Below, piece by piece: positions 1 through 6,008 of a DNA stretch of 11,968 nucleotides (the first letter of the stretch is position 1; each line of letters starts with the position of its first letter). The notes beneath the pieces are model-generated. The model did no database searches. It saw only the letters and a list, made by a program, of their open reading frames with translations, and was not told the origin of the DNA. This stretch comes from a bacterium (GTDB lineage: Bacteria > Patescibacteriota > Minisyncoccia > Phycocordibacterales > SBAW01). The translations under genes and the position numbers were made by a program. The stretch lies in contig JAUSIO010000018.1 in assembly GCA_030647845.1 (NCBI GenBank), positions 1 through 11,968 on the forward strand. The letters run 5' to 3'.

Positions 1-1539
1 GCTTTGGCGGCATCTTTTCTTTCTATTTTTCTTCTGCCCGTTATTGTTTTTGCCGCTAACCCCACCTGCACCCTCAAGGCATCGGCATATAGCATCACGC
101 TCGGCAACACGGTAAACCTCACGTGGACTAGCACGGGTGCCATAAGTGGCACCATCACCGACCTAGGCAGTGTGGCTTTATCTGGCACGCAAGGAGTCAT
201 CCCAACTGGCAATGGCAGAACCTACGTCGCTATCTTTACTGGTTCCAGCGGCGCAACCGCAACCTGCAAAGTGACTATCACAACCAACGGAAGTGGCACA
301 GGTGGTACATATATCCCCAGTACATACGACTCAACAACAAACACCTTCACTCCAGGCACTTATACAGGTACGGGCATCTTTACGCCGGGAACATACAACC
401 CCAATACAAAAGCGTATGTGCCTTCTACATATACGCCGCCAAAATACACTGCTCCAACAGCGCCAACGTATACAACAGCACCAGCAGCAACAGACACTAC
501 TACTGACACAGACAAAACTACTTCGAACAGCACATCTCTCAAAGGTGGTTTGGTGTCGTGTGGGGCAACAACCGGTGACCCTGCCACGGTGTATAAAGAT
601 GCCACCGAGTGCAACCTCTGTAATTTTGGCCAGCTCATACAAAACATCATCAACTATATGCTCGCGTTGGCGATACCCATCTCGGTGGCGCTCTTTGCAT
701 ACGTAGGGGTGCTCTACTTTGGCTCTGCGGCAAATCCTGCCGGAATTGAGAAGGCAAAAGGCATCTTCAAAACCACGTTCATCGGGCTTGCGGTGGCAAT
801 ATCCGCTTTCTTTATCGTGAGCATCATATTGACCACACTGCTTAGACCAGATGTGTTCTCCAAGGATGCAGACGGCAACTTAAACTTTAGTAGTTGGGTT
901 GGTGCCGGCACTGGTCAAACTGACTACTGCGACTTTGTCAAAACCTATGCCAACCGCCCACGCGACAAGAAGGTTGAGGACATCTTTGCCAAGTGGACGA
1001 CTACGGCGCCGGCGACGGGGGGTGGAGTAACCGGAAAAGGAGGTACGTGGAATGGTGACGTGCCGGATTCGATTCCTCAAACATGCGGCGGCTCACTATG
1101 CACCGCAGCGGCTTCGTCTGATGGCAAAACGGTAACGTATACGAATACTGATGGAACCAAAACGATATTACAAGGCGGAACACTACCATGGCGAAACAAT
1201 AATCCCGGCGATATACAGTACGGGACATTTGCGACACAAAATGGTGCCATCGGAAGCAATGGCAGGTGGGCAGTTTTTCCGGATTATTCAACTGGTGCGG
1301 CGGCAGAAGTGTCGTTACTTAAGACCTCAACATATCAATCGCTGACCATTAATGGTGCAGTAAATAGATTGGCACCTTCCTTCGAAAACCCCACCAACCA
1401 GATAAGTACAAACGTTGCCCAAGCAATAGGAGTACCCGCGAGTACGCCAATGAGCTCGCTTACTCAAGCCCAGTTGCAAACCTTTGCTAGCACAATATTT
1501 AAAGGGGAGGGGTATAAGGCTGGAACAATAAGCCACTAG
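1..1539 (+). CDS. 5'-partial secreted type IV secretion pilin-like protein with Ig-like and C-terminal lysozyme-like domains
   Basis: The frame is open to the window edge. A TTG at base 4 could start it, but the hydrophobic stretch (residues 2-17, ending VFAA) then lacks the usual basic n-region, so the true start is probably upstream. Counting from that TTG: an Ig-like beta domain at about 20-95 with Cys22 and Cys88 (possible disulfide); a Thr/Pro/Tyr-rich linker with repeated GTY and STY units at 100-175; two hydrophobic helices at about 213-240 and 254-280, arranged like the VirB2/TrbC-type pilins common in CPR genomes; then a C-terminal domain at about 396-507 beginning WRNNNPGD, with AVFPDYSTGAAAE, APSFENPT and FKGEG. 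That order resembles the NNPGN-type muramidase or lytic domain of phage and secretion proteins. I infer an envelope-spanning secretion component that remodels peptidoglycan. Domain calls are by motif recall. The gene converges on 1566-2150 with a 26-bp gap. Confidence 0.75.
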   Translation, partial: ALAASFLSIFLLPVIVFAANPTCTLKASAYSITLGNTVNLTWTSTGAISGTITDLGSVALSGTQGVIPTGNGRTYVAIFTGSSGATATCKVTITTNGSGTGGTYIPSTYDSTTNTFTPGTYTGTGIFTPGTYNPNTKAYVPSTYTPPKYTAPTAPTYTTAPAATDTTTDTDKTTSNSTSLKGGLVSCGATTGDPATVYKDATECNLCNFGQLIQNIINYMLALAIPISVALFAYVGVLYFGSAANPAGIEKAKGIFKTTFIGLAVAISAFFIVSIILTTLLRPDVFSKDADGNLNFSSWVGAGTGQTDYCDFVKTYANRPRDKKVEDIFAKWTTTAPATGGGVTGKGGTWNGDVPDSIPQTCGGSLCTAAASSDGKTVTYTNTDGTKTILQGGTLPWRNNNPGDIQYGTFATQNGAIGSNGRWAVFPDYSTGAAAEVSLLKTSTYQSLTINGAVNRLAPSFENPTNQISTNVAQAIGVPASTPMSSLTQAQLQTFASTIFKGEGYKAGTISH

Positions 1540-1565
1540 CCCCAGCCTTCTGGCGAAGTATGTAC

Positions 1566-2150
1566 TTATTGACTACGTTGTACTGTAAGAACCGCGCTAT
1601 CCAAGAGTTGGCGATATTCTTTGGCGGCGTTAGCGTCGGTCCGAGGGTAAAAGAGAACGTCTAAATAGACTCCGACGTAATAGGTACCCTCTGGCAAAAC
1701 GTTTGTAACGTGGTCGGAAAAAATACCCGAATTGGTACCACTCAAACTTACCCCGCCCCCGTGGTCGCTGACATCGTCCCACATGACACCGAGTATGGGG
1801 TCGTTGAGAAAACTCATTTTGGGCAACTGAGTTTTTGCAATGACCACCTCGATGTTGAACGTATTGTTATACACTCCGCTTATTGTTGGAGATGCGGGGT
1901 TTGTTTGAAGGGAATACGGGTTGATAGTTGCCGTGGCTGGTCCAGTGTTTTGCGGGCTGGGATTTTGTTGATTGAGCGTGCCATTTTGGGACGTATTTGT
2001 TGCGTTCGGTAATATTGTTGTTTGTTGGGCAGTACCCGTGCTCCGATTTTCAGTTTTATTTGCAGAAAGAATATACATACCCCCGAACGCTATGCCCGCA
2101 AGGAGGCATATGATCACTATCACTTTTATTAAACGCGGATATGCCGACAT
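1566..2150 (-). CDS. single-pass membrane protein of unknown function
   Basis: This 194-residue protein has a basic N-terminus, one transmembrane helix at about residues 8-28, a long Asn/Gln/Thr/Pro-rich low-complexity linker (about 30-92), and a compact beta-rich C-terminal domain (about 93-192) containing FNIEVVIAKTQLP, MWDDVSDHGGG and a GTYYVGVYLDVLFYP strand. It would be anchored in the membrane with the C-terminal domain outside. I do not recognise the family. The ATG at 2150 is preceded by a TATAAT box only 13 nt away and has no Shine-Dalgarno sequence, so the mRNA leader would be very short. It converges on the pilin-like gene, and the shared style (hydrophobic N-terminus plus Thr/Asn linker) suggests both act at the cell surface, but that link is inference. 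Confidence 0.75.
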   Translation of the reverse strand: MSAYPRLIKVIVIICLLAGIAFGGMYILSANKTENRSTGTAQQTTILPNATNTSQNGTLNQQNPSPQNTGPATATINPYSLQTNPASPTISGVYNNTFNIEVVIAKTQLPKMSFLNDPILGVMWDDVSDHGGGVSLSGTNSGIFSDHVTNVLPEGTYYVGVYLDVLFYPRTDANAAKEYRQLLDSAVLTVQRSQ

Positions 2151-2163
2151 TGTTAGGTACTAT

Positions 2164-2169
2164 ATTATA
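2164..2169 (-). promoter_or_regulatory. -10 box for the 194-residue membrane protein gene
   Basis: On the minus strand this reads TATAAT, a perfect -10 hexamer, ending 13 nt before the ATG at 2150. An overlapping TATAGT lies slightly closer. No convincing -35 is seen at 17 bp spacing. The implied 5' leader is only about 7 nt. Confidence 0.5.
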
Positions 2170-2237
2170 CTATCATTTATTCTGCACACCCGCTGAGGGC
2201 TATGAAATAGCAGTCTCGAACGCGCGCTATACTTCAC

Positions 2238-2260
2238 TTACAAAGGACAGTCCTTTGTAA
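2238..2260. repeat. 23-bp near-perfect palindrome
   Basis: TTACAAAGGAC (2238-2248) and GTCCTTTGTAA (2250-2260) are exact reverse complements around a single central A. It lies just upstream of the candidate rpmG promoter and about 90 bp upstream of the 194-residue gene's start. It could be an operator or one of the short palindromic repeats seen elsewhere in the window. There is no U-tract, so a terminator is less likely. Confidence 0.7.
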
Positions 2261-2266
2261 ATAAAG

Positions 2267-2295
2267 TTGCACAAAAAGGGCTGGTGGGGTAGAGT
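2267..2295 (+). promoter_or_regulatory. sigma70-type promoter for rpmG-tRNA-Trp
   Basis: TTGCAC (2267-2272) and TAGAGT (2290-2295) are separated by exactly 17 bp. Transcription would begin near 2302, giving a leader of about 75 nt before the rpmG ATG. That leader would contain the double-hairpin element at 2314-2353. Confidence 0.5.
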
Positions 2296-2313
2296 ATTTG
2301 GGCTATGTCACAA

Positions 2314-2353
2314 CCCCGACGCTTTGGTCGGGGCCCCGACTGAAACGTCGGGG
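2314..2353. repeat. 40-bp double-hairpin element
   Basis: Two 20-bp hairpins lie directly back to back: CCCCGAC-GCTTTG-GTCGGGG (2314-2333) and CCCCGAC-TGAAAC-GTCGGGG (2334-2353). Each has a perfect 7-bp stem and a 6-nt loop. The reverse complement of this unit recurs at 9849-9928, where it is split by another element, and a relative lies at 10558-10604. It sits in the presumed 5' leader of rpmG. Confidence 0.85.
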
Positions 2354-2375
2354 GACCGTAGTTACCAAATATATT

Positions 2376-2534
2376 ATGTCGCAAGATAGATTGATAAAAC
2401 TCGCCTGCGAGAAGTGCAAGAGGATAAACTATTGGAGCTCCAAAAACAAAAAACTTGTTGAGCGCAAAATCGAGCTCAAAAAGTATTGCAAGTGGTGCCG
2501 GGCTCAAACCGTGCACAAAGAAGCGAGGAAGTAG
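2376..2534 (+). CDS. rpmG: 50S ribosomal protein L33
   Basis: A 52-residue protein beginning MSQDRLIKLACEKC. It has the L33 pattern: an N-terminal IKLxC strand, CEKC (residues 12-15) and CKWC near residues 40-43 as a four-cysteine zinc ribbon, the ELKKYC block, and a C-terminal HKEARK tail. It belongs to the large ribosomal subunit. I chose the ATG at 2376 because the frame upstream runs through the palindromic repeat and adds 26 residues unlike L33. There is no clear Shine-Dalgarno sequence. The Cys4 form is the zinc-containing version of L33. It precedes tRNA-Trp, an adjacency also found in the rpmG-trnW-secE-nusG cluster of other bacteria, but secE and nusG do not follow here. Confidence 0.93.
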   Translation: MSQDRLIKLACEKCKRINYWSSKNKKLVERKIELKKYCKWCRAQTVHKEARK

Positions 2535-2544
2535 TTTCTATGGA

Positions 2545-2602
2545 CTAGTGGCTAGCTTCTAGCCGGATAAAACTATAAGCTAGTATCTAGCAGCTAGAAG
2601 CT
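2545..2602. repeat. phased CTAG array with inverted arms
   Basis: CTAG occurs at 2545, 2552, 2559 and again at 2580, 2587, 2594: two triplets, each with an exact 7-nt period. AGCTTCTAGC (2554-2563) and GCTAGAAGCT (2593-2602) are perfect 10-bp inverted arms, so a hairpin can form between the rpmG stop and tRNA-Trp. No U-tract follows. Confidence 0.75.
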
Positions 2603-2607
2603 GTTAT

Positions 2608-2678
2608 GGGCCTATAGTTTAACGGTAGAACGTCGGTCTCCAAAACCGTCGGTCGAGGTTCGATTCCTCGTGGGCCCG
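2608..2678 (+). tRNA. tRNA-Trp (anticodon CCA)
   Basis: A cloverleaf folds by eye. The acceptor stem is GGGCCTA with TGGGCCC (one G-T wobble) and discriminator G73. The D arm is GTTT/GAAC, the anticodon loop is CTCCAAA giving CCA, the variable loop is short, and the T arm is CGAGG-TTCGATT-CCTCG. G73 and CCA are as expected for bacterial tRNA-Trp. The 3' CCA is not encoded. The anticodon stem has a T-T mismatch at its outer pair. The loop has A36-A37-A38, the context used by MiaA. It is probably co-transcribed with rpmG. Confidence 0.95.
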
Positions 2679-2730
2679 CCGACGAGAGAAGGCGAGGAAG
2701 GTACTGAGGTCAGCAGACCGAATGTGCCAA

Positions 2731-2738
2731 TATAAAAT
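2731..2738 (+). promoter_or_regulatory. -10 region of the helicase gene
   Basis: TATAAAAT lies 16 nt before the chosen ATG at 2755, giving a short leader of about 10 nt without a Shine-Dalgarno sequence. No good -35 is visible, so the call is tentative. Confidence 0.35.
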
Positions 2739-2754
2739 AAGGTACACTGGTGCG

Positions 2755-4146
2755 ATGACACAGGACGAAGCGTTTGAGGTGCTCAAAACAGGTGCGAATG
2801 TTTTTTTAACTGGCGAGCCGGGCAGCGGCAAGACGCACACCACCAACCGCTACATTGCATACTTGCGCGGGCACGGCGTCGAGCCGGCAATTACTGCATC
2901 AACTGGCATCGCCGCAACGCATATCGACGGCTACACCGTGCACTCGTGGAGCGGCATCGGTGTGACGTCGCAAGTCGGCGACTACGAGCTTGATGCAATT
3001 GCCCAGAAGGAAAAGGTGGTGCGCCGTGTGCGGCTTGCGCATGTGCTTGTTATCGACGAAATTTCGATGCTCTCGCAGGATACGCTGGGCTCGGTCGAGC
3101 TGGTATGTCGCACCCTGCGTGGCAGTGATAGGCCGTTTGGCGGCTTGCAGGTGGTGTTTGTGGGCGACTTCTTCCAACTGCCGCCGGTAGTGAAACAACA
3201 GGTGCAGAAGAATTTGGAGATTGAATACGACTCGCCCTTCGACTCCGCTCAGGGTAAACCGGCTTCGCCATTTTGCTTTCGCTCGCGCGCGTGGGCGCGC
3301 GCAAAACCACTGGTGTGCTACTTGACCGAGCAACATCGCCAGGAAGACGCACTGTTTCTTGATGCGTTGAGCGCGGTGCGCCGTGGTCGCGTCACGCAAC
3401 AAGTCAAAGCGCTTTTGCAGACGCGCAACATCGTACCCGAGGGCGAAGCGATATACACCAAACTGTTCCCGCACAATGCCAACGTCGACCGCCTCAACGA
3501 GGTTGAGCTGGGCCGCTTGCCCGGCATACTAAAAACGTTTGAGATGCACAGCCGCGGTGCAAAGCCCTTGGTCGAGTCGCTCAAACGCAACTGCCTCTCG
3601 CCCGAGCTGTTGGCGCTCAAAATTGGTGCCAAGGTGATGTTTACTAAAAACGACCCCGAGGGCGCGTACTACAACGGCACTACTGGAGAAGTGGTTGGAT
3701 TCTCAAAAACAAACGGTAGACCGTTAGTGAAACTCCGCAACGGACGCACGTTGGAAGTTGATACGGTGGAGTGGAAGATCCAAGATGGTAATAAAATCCT
3801 TGCAAGTATCGAGCAGCTCCCCCTGCGGCTTGCGTGGGCGATTACCGTGCACAAAAGCCAAGGGATGTCACTTGATGCTGCTATTGTTGACCTCTCACAA
3901 GCGTTTGAGTACGGGCAGGGATATGTTGCGCTTTCGCGCGTGCGTACGCTCGCGGGATTATATTTGCTTGGGTTTAACGAGCGGGCGCTTCAGGTGCACC
4001 CCGAGGTTGCCGCGCAAGACGAAGTGTTCCGCGACTCTGCCGAGGATACACGCGAGGCGTTTGGCAAACTCGGCGTGGGAGAGTTGGAGACGATGCACGA
4101 AAATTTTATCCGCGCTTCTGGCGGGAAGGTTGCAAAAATTTCTTAG
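2755..4146 (+). CDS. PIF1/RecD-like superfamily 1 DNA helicase
   Basis: A 463-residue ATP-dependent helicase with the motif order of the PIF1/RecD2 group. Walker A is GEPGSGKT (about 20-27). Motif Ia is ASTGIAATHIDGYTVHSWSGIG, Walker B is VIDEISML (about 99-106), motif III is VGDFFQLPPV, motif IV is the LTEQHRQED block (about 190-198), and motifs V/VI are AWAITVHKSQGMSLD and GYVALSRVRTL (about 361-395). The likely role is unwinding DNA during replication or repair, including structured DNA. I chose the ATG at 2755 because MTQDEAFEVL begins family-like sequence; an upstream in-frame ATG at 2722 overlaps the -10 region. Residues about 160-171 (SPFDSAQGKPAS) are encoded by a palindromic repeat placed between motif III and the HRQED block. 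The 3' end overlaps miaA by 41 bp, tail to tail. Confidence 0.9.
   Translation: MTQDEAFEVLKTGANVFLTGEPGSGKTHTTNRYIAYLRGHGVEPAITASTGIAATHIDGYTVHSWSGIGVTSQVGDYELDAIAQKEKVVRRVRLAHVLVIDEISMLSQDTLGSVELVCRTLRGSDRPFGGLQVVFVGDFFQLPPVVKQQVQKNLEIEYDSPFDSAQGKPASPFCFRSRAWARAKPLVCYLTEQHRQEDALFLDALSAVRRGRVTQQVKALLQTRNIVPEGEAIYTKLFPHNANVDRLNEVELGRLPGILKTFEMHSRGAKPLVESLKRNCLSPELLALKIGAKVMFTKNDPEGAYYNGTTGEVVGFSKTNGRPLVKLRNGRTLEVDTVEWKIQDGNKILASIEQLPLRLAWAITVHKSQGMSLDAAIVDLSQAFEYGQGYVALSRVRTLAGLYLLGFNERALQVHPEVAAQDEVFRDSAEDTREAFGKLGVGELETMHENFIRASGGKVAKIS
3235..3254. repeat. repeat element read in frame within the helicase gene
   Basis: The 20-bp CCCTTCGACTCCGCTCAGGG has CCCT/AGGG ends. In the helicase frame it reads FDSAQG; other frames read PERSRR or LSGVEG. 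I recall these strings from a widespread dispersed repeat in bacterial and CPR genomes. It falls where PIF1-like helicases normally run straight into the aromatic residue before the HRQED motif. The full extent of the element may be about 3229-3270. Confidence 0.6.
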
Positions 4147-5110
4147 ATAGTTGGAGTGCATCGGACTTATTTTTTACCCACACAATATCTTTGTTGCGTT
4201 TAAACCAGCGCATCTGGCGTTTTGCATATTTGTTGATGTCGCGCTCAAGCTCTGTTTCAAGTGCAAGTCTGTTTATATTACCTTGCAAGAACTTTGCAAG
4301 GTAGCGATACTCAAGCCCCAACTCGTGCATGCGTTTGTACGAAAGGCCTTGTGTGTGGAGTTTTTTTGCTTCGGCAATCATACCCACCCTTATTCGCTCG
4401 AATAGACGAGTGCGGATATTTTTTTTGAGCTTTTGCTCGCTGGGTTTTAGCCCGAGCCACAAAATTTCGTACGGCTCCGCCGTGTTTCTCCCGCTCGTGC
4501 GCTCCGGGCCGCTAGGCCAAGTCTTACACTCGCTTCGAGAAACACAGCGTCGCCTTAATGCCGCGGCTATTTCCAATGCGCGAATTAGGCGGCGTTTGTG
4601 TTTTGGCTCGATTGTTTTTGCCCGTTGTTGGTCTTGCTTTTGGAGCATCGCAAAAAGTTGCTCAACACTTTTTTTCTCTAACCGGTCTCGGAGTTTGGGG
4701 TTGGGCGGCACGTTGGGGAAGGTGATGCGCCCAAGCAGTGCGTCTACATACAACCCCGTACCGCCCACGACAATGGGTAACTTTGGAGTGGCTTGATATA
4801 TCAAGCCACTGATAACTTCGGTACCTTTTTGCACGAAGTCATCGACACTAAATTGTTTTTTGGGTGACACCACGTTGAGCAAGTGGTGGGGGATACCACC
4901 CATCTCGCGTTTGGTGACTTTGCCGGTGCCGATGTCGAGACCTTTGTACACTTGCCGCGAGTCGGCAGAAATAATCTCCCCGTTTAGTTTTTGCGCCAAA
5001 TACACCGCAAGCGTGCTTTTTCCCGACGCCGTTGGTCCGACGATGGCGATGATTTTGTGTTTACCCTGAGCCTGCTTGCGGTGAACTTGTTGAATCCGTC
5101 GAATAGGCAT
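4106..5110 (-). CDS. miaA: tRNA dimethylallyltransferase (MiaA)
   Basis: The enzyme transfers a dimethylallyl group to N6 of A37 in tRNAs reading UNN codons. The 334-residue product shows the P-loop GPTASGKS (about 25-32), ISADSRQVYKGLDIGTGK (about 47-64), VVGGTGLYVDALL (about 115-127), KHKRRLIRALEI (about 170-181) and the late ELGLEYRYLAKFL and RQMRWFKRN blocks. I start at ATG 5110; a TTG two codons upstream is possible. There is no Shine-Dalgarno sequence. Residues about 186-212 (RRRCVSRSECKTW and onward) are absent from the usual MiaA layout, which goes from RRLIRALEI almost directly to PYEILWLGL; they coincide with a 72-bp palindromic element. The catalytic core appears intact. Both tRNAs in this window are expected substrates. 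The 3' end overlaps the helicase gene by 41 bp. Confidence 0.93.
   Translation of the reverse strand: MPIRRIQQVHRKQAQGKHKIIAIVGPTASGKSTLAVYLAQKLNGEIISADSRQVYKGLDIGTGKVTKREMGGIPHHLLNVVSPKKQFSVDDFVQKGTEVISGLIYQATPKLPIVVGGTGLYVDALLGRITFPNVPPNPKLRDRLEKKSVEQLFAMLQKQDQQRAKTIEPKHKRRLIRALEIAAALRRRCVSRSECKTWPSGPERTSGRNTAEPYEILWLGLKPSEQKLKKNIRTRLFERIRVGMIAEAKKLHTQGLSYKRMHELGLEYRYLAKFLQGNINRLALETELERDINKYAKRQMRWFKRNKDIVWVKNKSDALQLSKKFLQPSRQKRG
4478..4549. repeat. 72-bp inverted-repeat element in frame within miaA
   Basis: GTGTTTCTC (4482-4490) and GAGAAACAC (4537-4545) are perfect 9-bp inverted ends, extended by CGC/GCG outside one mismatch. Inside, GGCC-GCTA-GGCC (4507-4518) forms a second small hairpin. 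The 72 bp equal 24 codons, so the reading frame is kept. It corresponds to extra residues in MiaA. Confidence 0.7.
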
Positions 5111-5139
5111 CCACAAAAACTACACTATTTGTACAAAAG

Positions 5140-5164
5140 AAAAAAGCAGCTCAAAGGAGCTGCT
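5140..5164 (-). terminator. intrinsic terminator of pyrE
   Basis: On the minus strand, AGCAGCTC-CTTT-GAGCTGCT forms a perfect 8-bp stem with a 4-nt loop, followed by a run of six T. The stem begins at the pyrE TAA stop (5164-5166). It lies about 30 bp upstream of the miaA start, so miaA needs its own promoter or read-through. Confidence 0.9.
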
Positions 5165-5874
5165 TACTGCACGCGAGTTTCTTCGAGATATTTCAGCACG
5201 ATTGAGCAATCTGCCGGAGACACGCATCCGATTGATCGTAACATGTCAACGATGTTGGAAAGCGTGAAGGCGCTTTCGAGCTTTATGCCCTGTTTGTTGT
5301 ACAGATGCTCCGTGCCGCCCTGTTGCCGGTCGCAGAAGACCAGGATAGTCTTTATTGTGTAGCCTTGTTTAATAAAGACTTTCACCGCGCCGTCTTTTGT
5401 GCCGCCGTAGGTGATGACGTCGTCAATAAGCAAGACGTGGTTTTGACGGTTTTTCTTGAAGTTTGTTGCCCCAAGGCCATCGTTGTCTGCAATACCGGTG
5501 AAAGCCGGTTTATTATTTCGGACCTCTTTTCGCAGAGTCAAGATAGGAGAGTGGCTGTTGCTGTCGCTGAAGGCGGCAGCGTCGAACGCTTTTACGAGCG
5601 GCACGCCGGCATTCGGGATGCCACAGATTCCGTCGAACGCAATATCTGATTCTTCCACGACGTTCCACAAAATCCTGCCAATTTCCGCTACCAACTCGAG
5701 GGTAAGCGGGCCAGGCTTCGGGTTGTCCGGCGTGCGCAGGTTGAGATATATCGGCGAGAGCGGCGCATCTGGTTGTGTGTCGTGGATACGCATCTTGAAC
5801 CCGTACCCGGGGCGCGTGTCGATTTTGACAGCGCCAACCTCGAACAATTTTTTGAAGAACTCTTTTGGCCGCAT
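5164..5874 (-). CDS. pyrE: orotate phosphoribosyltransferase
   Basis: The enzyme joins orotate to PRPP to give OMP, the fifth step of de novo UMP synthesis. The 236-residue product has SPIYLNLR (about 40-47), GICGIPNAGVPL (about 83-94), LRKEVRN (about 114-120), and the PRPP-binding signature VLLIDDVITYGGTK (about 147-160) with its paired aspartates. I chose the ATG at 5874 because AGGAGGAA lies 5 nt upstream and the longer frame runs into a palindromic repeat. It is somewhat longer than the roughly 210-residue enterobacterial enzyme. It follows pyrF in the same direction, but a terminator and a repeat separate them, so it is probably transcribed separately. It ends in its own terminator. Confidence 0.92.
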   Translation of the reverse strand: MRPKEFFKKLFEVGAVKIDTRPGYGFKMRIHDTQPDAPLSPIYLNLRTPDNPKPGPLTLELVAEIGRILWNVVEESDIAFDGICGIPNAGVPLVKAFDAAAFSDSNSHSPILTLRKEVRNNKPAFTGIADNDGLGATNFKKNRQNHVLLIDDVITYGGTKDGAVKVFIKQGYTIKTILVFCDRQQGGTEHLYNKQGIKLESAFTLSNIVDMLRSIGCVSPADCSIVLKYLEETRVQ

Positions 5875-5879
5875 CACAC

Positions 5880-5887
5880 TTCCTCCT
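5880..5887 (-). promoter_or_regulatory. strong Shine-Dalgarno of pyrE
   Basis: On the minus strand this reads AGGAGGAA, 5 nt before ATG 5874. It fixes the pyrE start against the upstream ATG of the longer open frame at 5976. Confidence 0.85.
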
Positions 5888-5939
5888 GTGCCAAATCTCC
5901 ACACTTTGTAACACACTTGCGCATAAAAAAGAAACCCTA

Positions 5940-5971
5940 CTTCGCTCCGACATTGCGTCGGAGCTACGAAG
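5940..5971. repeat. palindromic repeat upstream of pyrE
   Basis: CTCCGAC (5945-5951) and GTCGGAG (5957-5963) form a 7-bp stem with a 5-nt loop. Outer arms CTTCG (5940-5944) and CGAAG (5967-5971) add a second stem with a 3-nt bulge. It shares the CCGAC/GTCGG core with the double-hairpin elements in this window. It lies between the pyrF terminator and pyrE. Confidence 0.75.
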
Positions 5972-5982
5972 GGCAAGCAAAG

Positions 5983-6008
5983 AAAAAACCTCGCAACTTA
6001 ATGCGAGG
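5983..6008 (-). terminator. intrinsic terminator overlapping the pyrF stop codon
   Basis: On the minus strand, CCTCGCA-TTAAGT-TGCGAGG forms a 7-bp stem and is followed by six T after one G-C pair. The TAA stop of pyrF (5998-6000) lies in the hairpin loop, so the last codons form one arm of the stem. Confidence 0.85.

Noticed and set aside
331..642. Antisense open frames with Cys/Val-rich products opposite the pilin-like gene
   Set aside because: They arise from the reverse of the Thr/Ala-rich linker codons.
1517..1548. AGGCTGG/CCAGCCT hairpin at the end of the pilin-like gene
   Set aside because: The 18-nt loop and lack of a T-tract make it a poor terminator.
2298..2375. N-terminal extension of L33
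   Set aside because: The extra 26 residues come from the double-hairpin repeat; L33 homology starts at the ATG at 2376.
2899..3474. Open frame of 191 codons antisense to the helicase gene
   Set aside because: No recognisable domain or start signal; it mirrors the GC-rich helicase gene.
5875..5976. N-terminal extension of PyrE to an upstream ATG
   Set aside because: It is translated from a palindromic repeat, and a strong Shine-Dalgarno sequence marks ATG 5874.
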